Positions 5,273 through 10,927 of a stretch of DNA of 10,927 nt are shown here, piece after piece. The translations under genes and the position numbers were made by a program. The stretch is from assembly GCA_946061495.1 (NCBI GenBank), contig CAMGSV010000074.1, forward strand, positions 1 through 10,927. The letters are read 5' to 3'. Within the stretch, counting starts at the first letter, position 1, and the number at the start of each line of letters is the position of its first letter. Origin of the DNA: an uncultured Spirochaetales bacterium. Its GTDB lineage: Bacteria; Spirochaetota; Spirochaetia; Treponematales; Treponemataceae. The notes under the pieces were generated by a model. That model had not been told where the DNA came from, made no database searches, and worked only from the letters and a program-made list of their open reading frames with translations.

Positions 5273-6913
5273 ATGCACATCGTTCCCGTTTGCACCATTC
5301 CCGCCGAGGTTTCTCCCCAAGCCCTTCCTCTGGGAGCGGCATCCATTGTGGCGGCAATCAATTGCAGCTTCCAGAGCCAGCCTGCCCAACAGGAGGTGTC
5401 CGCCCGCCTGGTATCCTTCCCCCCTACGGAAAACCGGCCGGAAGCCATTGCCCGCCAGCTGCTGGAGTCCACGCCCGCTGCTATCTGCTTTTCCCTCTTT
5501 GTCTGGAACAGAAGGGTGCTGGCCCAGGCGGCAGACATCATCAGACGGGAGGCTCCCGAAATTCCCCTGATTGCAGGAGGGCCGGAGGTGACTTCCGGGG
5601 CAGCCGACAAGGATTCCTTCCATTATTTGGTGTGCGGTGAGGGAGATGAGTCGGTGCCGGAGCTTTTGCGCCAGCTGCTGGACTCCCAGGACAGGGAAGA
5701 TGCCAACCTGCCACGAAAAATCTACTCCCGGCGGGCAAACCAGGAGCAGCTCCCCTCGCCCTATCTCACCGGCGTGCTGGATCCTGCCCAATACCAGAAC
5801 GGAGCCCTGTGGGAGCTGGCACGAGGCTGTCCCTTCAAGTGCGCCTACTGCTACGAGTCCAAGGGCGAGAAGACGGTGGCCTACTTCCCCATGGAGCGGA
5901 TTCGGCAGGAGCTGGAATTCTTCGCCAAAAAGAAGGTGAGCCAGATTTTTGTGCTGGACCCCACCTACAACGCCCAGAAGCAGCGAGCCGTGGAAATCCT
6001 CACGTTGATTCGCCAAAAGGCTCCCCACACCTTCTTCCACTTCGAGTGCCGGGCGGAGCTATTGGATTCGGAGCTGGTGCGTGCATTCTCCAAGCTTGCC
6101 TGCTCCCTGCAAATCGGCCTCCAAAGTGCCCATCCAGAAGTCCTCAAATTGGTGGCACGGAGCATCAACCGCAAGGAATTCGCCCAAAAGATTGCGCTGC
6201 TGAATCAGGCCGGGGTGGTCTTTGGATTCGACCTCATCTACGGGCTGCCCGGCGACACTCTGGCGGGCTTTAAGGAAAGCATTGACTACGCCCTGTCCCT
6301 GTATCCCAACAGTCTGGAGATTTTCCGCCTTTCCGTGCTGCCGGGAACCCCCCTCTTTGACCAGCGGCAGGAGCTGGGATTGGTCTCACCCACGGAGCCG
6401 CCCTATCTGGTGGAATCCACGCCCCAGTTTTCCGCCGCCCACCTGGACACGGCGGAGGAGCTTGCCCGTGCCACCAGCTACTTCTACTCCAGGGGGCGGG
6501 CGGTGGGCTGGTTCCATTCCCTGCTGAAGCCCCTGAGCTGCAGCCCCTCCGCCTTCTTCACCCGCTTCACCCAATTCCTGGCGGCGGAGCACATCGCCAT
6601 TCCCGCCATCCAGGATGCGTGCAGCCACAAGGAGGTGGAGGCAGTGCAGGTGCAATTCATCACCAGCCAGTATTCCACCCCAAAACTCAAGGGAATGCTG
6701 GCCGCCGCCACCGACCTCATCAGGCTCAACGGTGCCTTCAGCCGGGCCTACGCCGACGGCGAAACCACCCGACTCCAGCTATCCTACCACCCGGAGGACC
6801 TGCTGAGCCCCTACACCCAAGACCTGGCCTATTTTTGCCGCCACGCCCAGAAAAAAAGCCTCCACGTCAGGGTCCAGCCAGGAAAGCATGGCCCCGAATG
6901 GAGGCTGGGATGA
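5273..6913 (+). CDS. B12-binding-type radical SAM protein (DUF4080-like)
   Basis: I place the start at ATG 5273, with AGGA (5261-5264) 8 nt upstream, giving 546 residues. The in-frame ATG 5189 adds a toxin remnant. The N-terminal domain (about 1-155) has the cobalamin-binding-like Rossmann layout: PLGAASIVAAIN near the start, AICFSLFVWNR, IPLIAGGPEVTSG and CGEGDESVPELLRQLL. It lacks the DxHxxG histidine motif, so B12 contact may be base-off without that ligand, or absent. The radical SAM core follows, with C186-x3-C190-x2-C193 in ARGCPFKCAYCYESKG, then FVLDPTYNAQ, LQIGLQSAHPEVL and FDLIYGLPGDT. The C-terminal domain, ending LSYHPEDLLSPYTQDLAYF, resembles DUF4080. Its substrate is unknown. It is convergent with the peroxiredoxin gene. 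Confidence 0.88.
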   Translation: MHIVPVCTIPAEVSPQALPLGAASIVAAINCSFQSQPAQQEVSARLVSFPPTENRPEAIARQLLESTPAAICFSLFVWNRRVLAQAADIIRREAPEIPLIAGGPEVTSGAADKDSFHYLVCGEGDESVPELLRQLLDSQDREDANLPRKIYSRRANQEQLPSPYLTGVLDPAQYQNGALWELARGCPFKCAYCYESKGEKTVAYFPMERIRQELEFFAKKKVSQIFVLDPTYNAQKQRAVEILTLIRQKAPHTFFHFECRAELLDSELVRAFSKLACSLQIGLQSAHPEVLKLVARSINRKEFAQKIALLNQAGVVFGFDLIYGLPGDTLAGFKESIDYALSLYPNSLEIFRLSVLPGTPLFDQRQELGLVSPTEPPYLVESTPQFSAAHLDTAEELARATSYFYSRGRAVGWFHSLLKPLSCSPSAFFTRFTQFLAAEHIAIPAIQDACSHKEVEAVQVQFITSQYSTPKLKGMLAAATDLIRLNGAFSRAYADGETTRLQLSYHPEDLLSPYTQDLAYFCRHAQKKSLHVRVQPGKHGPEWRLG

Positions 6914-6966
6914 GGGGATGGGGACGAGGAGAGAGAAGCCCACTCCCAACTCCCACCTCCTCACCA

Positions 6967-7422
6967 CTATCCCAATAGCGACAGAATCTCGGTGGCGTGG
7001 GTCTTGGTGTTCACCTTAGGGAAGACGTGGGAGATCATCCCCTTCTCATCCACCACAAAGGTGGAGCGAATGATGCCCATGTAGGCCTTGCCGCACATCT
7101 TCTTCTCGCCCCAGGCACCAAAGGCCTGGATGGTGGTGGTCTCCACATCGGAAAGCAGGTGGAAGGGCAGGCCGAACTTGTCCCGGAACTTAGTGTGGGA
7201 GGCCTGAGAATCCTTGCTGATTCCCAGCACCACTGCTCCCTTTGCCAAGATGTCGTCATACACATCACGGAATCCGCAGGCCTCCGTGGTACAGCCAGGG
7301 GTATTGTCCTTAGGATAGAAATAAATCACCAGCTTTTTTCCGGCAAACTGGGATGGTGAAATCATGGCTCCCTCCTGATTGGGAAGGCTGAATTCTGGTA
7401 CCTTGTCTCCAACTTGTAGCAT
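6967..7422 (-). CDS. bcp: Thioredoxin-dependent thiol peroxidase (Bcp/PrxQ-type peroxiredoxin)
   Basis: The protein of 151 residues is complete and of usual length. It reduces hydrogen peroxide and organic hydroperoxides in the cytoplasm, using thioredoxin for recycling. The active site YPKDNTPGCTTEACGF contains the peroxidatic Cys C44 and the resolving Cys C49, five residues apart as in atypical two-Cys PrxQ proteins. The conserved Arg lies in GIIRSTFVVDEKG. ATG 7422 is preceded by GGAGGA (7431-7426), and the start MLQVGDKVPEFSLPNQ matches the family. It has its own promoter. A former upstream gene on the same strand seems to have been split by the purine segment. Confidence 0.97.
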   Translation of the reverse strand: MLQVGDKVPEFSLPNQEGAMISPSQFAGKKLVIYFYPKDNTPGCTTEACGFRDVYDDILAKGAVVLGISKDSQASHTKFRDKFGLPFHLLSDVETTTIQAFGAWGEKKMCGKAYMGIIRSTFVVDEKGMISHVFPKVNTKTHATEILSLLG

Positions 7423-7463
7423 AAGTCCTCCAAATATACTGAATTGTTGTCTTTGATTTTCCG

Positions 7464-7492
7464 ATGGTATAGAAGGGATATGGCTTTGTCAA
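7464..7492 (-). promoter_or_regulatory. Promoter of the peroxiredoxin gene
   Basis: On the minus strand TTGACA (7492-7487) precedes, by a 17-nt spacer, TACCAT (7469-7464). The predicted leader of roughly 35 nt contains GGAGGA before the start. Unlike the hisA-like and ygiQ promoters this is an ordinary leadered arrangement. Confidence 0.7.
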
Positions 7493-7508
7493 TAATCTCA
7501 CATTTTTA

Positions 7509-7537
7509 TTGACGGCTACAGGTATTGGTTATAAAAT
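7509..7537 (+). promoter_or_regulatory. Possible promoter pointing into the purine genes, at the junction
   Basis: TTGACG (7509-7514), a 17-nt spacer and TAAAAT (7532-7537) lie on the + strand and end exactly at the left edge of the purine segment. An alternative -10 TATAAA at 7530 has 15-nt spacing. It could drive purC and purF after the insertion, but it may be fortuitous in this A/T-rich stretch. Confidence 0.35.
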
Positions 7538-7541
7538 CTGG
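7516..7541 (-). pseudogene. 3' end of a gene split by the purine segment
   Basis: On the minus strand the frame AGA TTT TAT AAC CAA TAC CTG TAG (R-FYNQYL-stop) lies between the junction and the peroxiredoxin promoter. Joined through the shared TCTGG to the fragment at the right window edge, it gives an uninterrupted reading frame. The split gene is not recognised. Confidence 0.45.
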
Positions 7542-7696
7542 CCATCGACGGGGCGAAGAACGCGGCGTATCTCGCCGCGGAAATCCTCGCCGTGTCCGAC
7601 GAGACGCTCTCGGATAAGCTCGTCCGCGCCCGCAACGACGCGGCAAAAAAAGTTCTGGAAAAAGACGCCGTGATTGCGGCGGAATATCGTTTATAA
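7538..7696 (+). pseudogene. purE: purE, C-terminal fragment (N5-CAIR mutase)
   Basis: Only about the last 52 codons of purE are present: AIDGAKNAAYLAAEILA, then SDETLSDKLVRARNDAAKKV and a short tail to TAA 7694-7696. The A-I-x-x-A-x-N-A-x-L-A-A-x-I-L pattern is the signature C-terminal helix of PurE class I mutase, which converts N5-CAIR to CAIR. Its catalytic N-terminal two thirds are absent. An in-frame TAA at 7532-7534 lies just left of the junction, so no longer product is possible. The gap to purC is 18 nt. Confidence 0.85.
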
Positions 7697-7714
7697 AAAT
7701 CGGAGGAGAAAATC

Positions 7715-8428
7715 ATGGAAAAGAAAGAACAACTCTATGAAGGAAAGGCGAAAAAGGTATTTGCGACGGCGGATGAAAATCTCTGCATCGTATCGTACAA
7801 GGACGACGCGACGGCGTTCAACGGCGAAAAGAAGGGAACGATCGTCGGCAAGGGCGTGGTGAACAACCGCATGACGAATATGCTCATGCGCCTTCTGGAA
7901 GGGCAGGGTGTGCCCACCCATTTCGTGGAAGAGCTCAACGACCGCGACACCGTCGTAAAAAAGGTGAAGATCGTTCCGCTCGAGGTGATCATCCGCAACG
8001 TTTCCGCCGGTTCTTTTGCCAAGCGCTACGGCGTGGAAGAGGGCATCGCGTTCGACGAGCCCACCATCGAATTTTCCTATAAGAACGACGCCCTCGGCGA
8101 TCCGCTCATCAACACCTATCACGCGCTCGCCCTGAAACTCGCCACCAAAGAGGAGATCGCAAAGATCGAAGAGTACGCCTTCAAGGTAAACGAAGTACTC
8201 AAAGCGTACTTTCTGAAACTCGGGGTAAGACTCATCGATTTCAAGCTCGAATTCGGTCGGCTTCCCGACGGCACCATCGTGCTTGCGGACGAGATCTCGC
8301 CCGATACCTGCCGTTTCTGGGACGTCAAGACCAACGAAAAACTGGATAAAGACCGCTTCCGCCGCGACATGGGCGGGGTAGAGGACGCGTACAAAGAGAT
8401 CTTCAAGCGCGTTTCCGCGGGAGAGTGA
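7715..8428 (+). CDS. purC: SAICAR synthetase
   Basis: The complete 237-residue enzyme catalyses the ATP-dependent joining of aspartate to CAIR to give SAICAR, the step after PurE. Motifs in order are LYEGKAKKVF (nucleotide-binding strand) at residues 7-16, SYKDDATAFNG, EVIIRNVSAGSFAKRYG (signature), IDFKLEFG, and ADEISPDTCRFWD (signature 2). ATG 7715 sits behind CGGAGGAG (7701-7708), and the start sequence fits the family. The gene follows the purE fragment and ends one nt before the purF start. Confidence 0.98.
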   Translation: MEKKEQLYEGKAKKVFATADENLCIVSYKDDATAFNGEKKGTIVGKGVVNNRMTNMLMRLLEGQGVPTHFVEELNDRDTVVKKVKIVPLEVIIRNVSAGSFAKRYGVEEGIAFDEPTIEFSYKNDALGDPLINTYHALALKLATKEEIAKIEEYAFKVNEVLKAYFLKLGVRLIDFKLEFGRLPDGTIVLADEISPDTCRFWDVKTNEKLDKDRFRRDMGGVEDAYKEIFKRVSAGE

Positions 8429-8429
8429 G

Positions 8430-9884
8430 ATGACGGGACACATCCACGAAGAATGCGGCGTATTCGGGATTTTCGCGCCCGAAGCGTGCGACGTCGCCTC
8501 CACCGCCTATTACGCCCTGTTCGCCCTGCAACACCGCGGGCAGGAGTCCGCGGGGATCGTCGTCAATTCGGACGGCGTGTTCTCCTCGTACAAGGACGCG
8601 GGGCTGGTGAACGACGTGTTCACCGCCGACATCTTAAAAAAACTCGGCGAAGGGGAGATGGCGATCGGGCACGTGCGGTATTCCACGACGGGCGCAAGCG
8701 GAAGAGAGAACGCTCAGCCCGTGGTCGTCAACCACCTCAAGGGAAACATGGCGCTCGCCCATAACGGAAACCTCGTCAATTCCTACGAACTGCGCAGCGA
8801 GCTGGAAAACGAGGGGAGCATCTTCCACACCACGTCCGATACGGAGGTTATCGCCTATACCATCACCAAAGAGCGGGTAAAGCGCGCCTCCATCGAAGAG
8901 GCGGTGCTCGCCGCAATGGACAAGATCAAGGGGGCGTATTCCCTCGTCGTGATGTCGCCGAGCAAACTCATCGCCGTGCGCGATCCGCACGGATTCCGTC
9001 CCCTCTGCTACGGGCAAAGGGAGGACGGCGCGTACGTCGTGGCGAGCGAAAGCTGCGCGCTCAACGCGATCGGCGCAAAACTTATCCGCGAAGTCGAGCC
9101 GGGCGAAGTGCTCATCTTTACCGAGGACGGCATCGTGAGCAACCGCGATCACTGCGGCAGAGAAAAAAAGCTGTGCGTGTTCGAATATTTCTATATCGCC
9201 CGTCCCGATTCGGAGATCGACGGCGTATCGGTGCACGATGCGCGCCGCCGCGCGGGGATGCTCCTTGCCGAACAGTATAAAATCGACGCGGACGTCGTCG
9301 TCGGCGTGCCCGATTCGGGGTTGGACGCCGCGCTGGGCTTTTCCGAGGCGTCGGGGATTCCCTACGGCATCGGCATCATCAAAAACAAATATATCGGCAG
9401 AACGTTCATCGCGCCCGGACAGCGCGCGCGGGAGGACAGAGTGCGCATCAAACTCAACGTGCTCATCTCCGCGGTGAAGGGCAAGCGGGTCGTGCTCATC
9501 GACGACAGCATCGTGCGCGGAACGACCTGCGGCAAGATCGTCCGCCTTCTGCGGGAGGCGGGCGCGGCGGAAGTGCATATGCTCTCTTCCGCCCCTCCCT
9601 TCCTCAATCCCTGCTATTACGGCACGGACATCGACTCGCGGGAAAATCTGATCGCCTGCCACCACACGGTGGAGGAGATCGCGAAAATCATCGGCGCGGA
9701 TTCTTTGGGGTATCTCGACGTGAACAATATCCCCCGCCTGACGGAAAGCGGGAACGCGGGCTTCTGCACGGCGTGTTTCGACGGAAACTATCCCACGCAG
9801 ATTCCGACGGCGACGAGAAAGAACCGTTTCGAGCGCCCCCGCAGCGAAAATCCCAAATATCAGAAAAAAACGGACGGAGAATAA
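8430..9884 (+). CDS. purF: Glutamine PRPP amidotransferase
   Basis: The 484-residue enzyme carries out the first committed step of purine synthesis, converting PRPP and glutamine to phosphoribosylamine. An 8-residue propeptide (MTGHIHEE) precedes C9 of ECGVFGIF. After self-cleavage this Cys becomes the N-terminal nucleophile of the glutaminase domain. Other marks are ALQHRGQESAG, GHVRYSTTG, NGNLVNS and TSDTEV in the glutaminase half, then VVGVPDSG and the PRPP loop VVLIDDSIVRGTT in the transferase half. Cysteines C249, C395 and the pair C446-x2-C449 correspond to the [4Fe-4S] cluster of the Bacillus-type, oxygen-sensitive PurF. It starts 1 nt after purC ends, with GGGAGAG inside the purC 3' end as ribosome binding site. 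Confidence 0.98.
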   Translation: MTGHIHEECGVFGIFAPEACDVASTAYYALFALQHRGQESAGIVVNSDGVFSSYKDAGLVNDVFTADILKKLGEGEMAIGHVRYSTTGASGRENAQPVVVNHLKGNMALAHNGNLVNSYELRSELENEGSIFHTTSDTEVIAYTITKERVKRASIEEAVLAAMDKIKGAYSLVVMSPSKLIAVRDPHGFRPLCYGQREDGAYVVASESCALNAIGAKLIREVEPGEVLIFTEDGIVSNRDHCGREKKLCVFEYFYIARPDSEIDGVSVHDARRRAGMLLAEQYKIDADVVVGVPDSGLDAALGFSEASGIPYGIGIIKNKYIGRTFIAPGQRAREDRVRIKLNVLISAVKGKRVVLIDDSIVRGTTCGKIVRLLREAGAAEVHMLSSAPPFLNPCYYGTDIDSRENLIACHHTVEEIAKIIGADSLGYLDVNNIPRLTESGNAGFCTACFDGNYPTQIPTATRKNRFERPRSENPKYQKKTDGE

Positions 9885-9887
9885 GCC

Positions 9888-10877
9888 ATGGAAAAGAGTT
9901 TTTCGGAAAGCTACAAAGAGGCGGGCGTAGACATCACCGCGGGCTACAAGGCGGTGGAACTGATGAAAAAGCACGTCGCGCGCACCATGCCGCAGGGAAA
10001 GGCGGATATCGGCGGCTTCGGCGGACTTTTCCCGCTTGAAATCGCGGGCATGAAAGAGCCCGTGCTTGTCTCGGGCACGGACGGCGTGGGCACCAAACTG
10101 CGCCTTGCCGAACTTTTGGACAAGCACGACACCATCGGAATCGACTGCGTGGCGATGTGCGTGAACGACGTTCTCTGTTGCGGCGCGAAACCGCTCTTTT
10201 TCCTCGACTATATCGCCTGCGGCAGGAACGTGCCCGAAAAGATCGCCTCGATCGTGGGCGGCGTGGCGGAAGGCTGCGTACAGGCGGGCTGCGCGCTCAT
10301 CGGCGGGGAAACCGCCGAACACCCCGGCATGATGGCGGAGGACGATTACGACCTCGCGGGCTTTACCGTGGGGGTGGTAGACAGGGAGAAGGTGATCGAC
10401 AATACTTCGATGAAGGCGGGGGACGTGATGATCGCCCTTCCCTCCTCGGGCGTACATTCCAACGGTTTCTCCCTCGTGAGAAAGGTGTTCGACGTGGAAA
10501 ACGCCGACCTTGTATCGCCCGTGGAAGAACTGGGAGGAAAATCTTTGGGCGAAACCCTGCTCACGCCCACGAAAATTTATGTAAAATCCATGCTCGCCCT
10601 CTTTGAAAAGGTGACGGTAAAGGGCGTTTCCCACATTACCGGCGGCGGCTTCTACGAGAATATGCCCCGTTCCATTCCCAAGGGACTGGGCGTGAAGATT
10701 CAAAAGAGCGACGTGAAGGTGCTCCCGATCTTCCGCCTCATTCAGAAGACGGGCGAAATTCCCGAGCGGGATATGTTCAACATCTTCAACATGGGCGTGG
10801 GCATGAGCGTGATCGTAGCAAAAGAGGACGCCGAAACCGCGATCTCCGTATTAAAAGCGCACGGAGAGGACGCAGTG
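9888..10877 (+). pseudogene. purM: AIR synthetase, C-terminus missing
   Basis: About 330 of the usual ~345 residues are present. PurM closes the imidazole ring by converting FGAM and ATP to AIR. The start MEKSFSESYKEAGVDITAGY is typical, followed by the glycine-rich stretch ADIGGFGGLF, the ATP-binding SGTDGVGTKL, CVNDVLCCGAKPLFFLDY, GGETAEHPGM, HSNGFSLVRKV, HITGGGFYENMPR and FNMGVGM. After AHGEDAV the sequence leaves the family, where Y/W-V-I-G is expected, and runs open to the window end. The divergence coincides with the right TCTGG. The lost tail contributes to the last strands, so the product is probably unstable. ATG 9888 lies 3 nt after the purF stop, with GGACGGAGA as weak ribosome binding site. 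Confidence 0.9.
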
Positions 10878-10927
10878 TCTGGGAATGATCACAACGCCGT
10901 CATAAACAAAGTACTCTACCTCTCCAT
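10878..10927 (-). pseudogene. Upstream fragment of the gene split by the purine segment
   Basis: On the minus strand the last 50 bases of the window are open and read GEVEYFVYDGVVIIPR, ending at the CCAGA (TCTGG) junction. I do not recognise the protein. In the same frame, after removal of the purine segment, the reading continues to FYNQYL and TAG at 7516. Confidence 0.45.

Larger units (their letters stand above)
7542..10877. other. Foreign purine-operon segment flanked by TCTGG
   Basis: The segment carries purE'-purC-purF-purM' in one direction, cut inside the first and last genes. Codon style changes sharply at the left edge. TCTGG is present at both edges (7537-7541 and 10878-10882). 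No transposase, integrase, tRNA or inverted terminal sequence is visible. An insertion with a 5-bp duplication, a microhomology event and an assembly chimera all remain possible. Confidence 0.6.

Noticed and set aside
5165..6040. A 291-codon minus-strand frame inside the radical SAM gene
   Set aside because: It is a shadow of the coding strand, with no recognisable domain and no ribosome binding site.
6914..6966. Terminator between the radical SAM and peroxiredoxin genes
   Set aside because: Only a weak GAGGAG/CTCCTC pairing and no T-run are visible.
8634..10703. A 689-codon open frame on the minus strand across purF and purM
   Set aside because: It is fully antisense to two certain purine genes. 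Its length follows from their codon bias, and its translation (rich in His, Arg, Ala and Val) shows no domain.
1..10927. CRISPR arrays, tRNA or rRNA genes
   Set aside because: No regularly spaced repeats, cloverleaf sequences or rRNA-like segments were seen.

Overview
The window joins DNA of two different styles. Positions 1 to about 7541 look like one bacterial chromosome with a patchy accessory stretch. They carry a HisA-type gene (minus, cut by the window edge), a hicAB toxin-antitoxin pair, a broken HExxH zinc-metallopeptidase gene, a YgiQ-type radical SAM gene, a Phd/PIN toxin-antitoxin pair on the minus strand, the remnant of a third toxin-antitoxin pair, a second (B12-binding type) radical SAM gene, and a Bcp-type peroxiredoxin. 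The unusual HisA variant and the short-leader TGCTATACT promoters remind me of spirochaetes (Treponema-like), but a Negativicutes host cannot be excluded. This placement is a low-confidence guess.

Positions 7542-10877 differ in codon style: Ala GCG, Leu CTC and Arg CGC are frequent, while the left part favours GCC, CTG and CGG. They hold a tight purine-synthesis cluster in the Clostridia-like order purE'-purC-purF-purM'. The segment starts inside purE, with only about the last 52 codons present, and stops inside purM, with the last 15-20 codons missing. purC and purF are complete.

The main observation is that this purine segment sits inside another gene. The 5 bases TCTGG occur at both edges (7537-7541 and 10878-10882). 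If the segment and one TCTGG copy are removed, the outer flanks join into one minus-strand reading frame that ends at a TAG (7518-7516) just upstream of the peroxiredoxin promoter. This fits an insertion of foreign DNA, or a laboratory or assembly artefact that mimics one. No transposase or terminal inverted repeats are visible.

Other points stand out. Two genes (hisA-like and ygiQ) have nearly identical promoters of the form CCCCTTTTAC-N17-TATACT-N7-start codon, which implies leaderless mRNAs. Two genes (hicA and the metallopeptidase) are each repaired by restoring one base in a homopolymer. A truncated toxin start is fused in frame to the second radical SAM gene. The Phd/PIN pair has a palindromic operator over its promoter.
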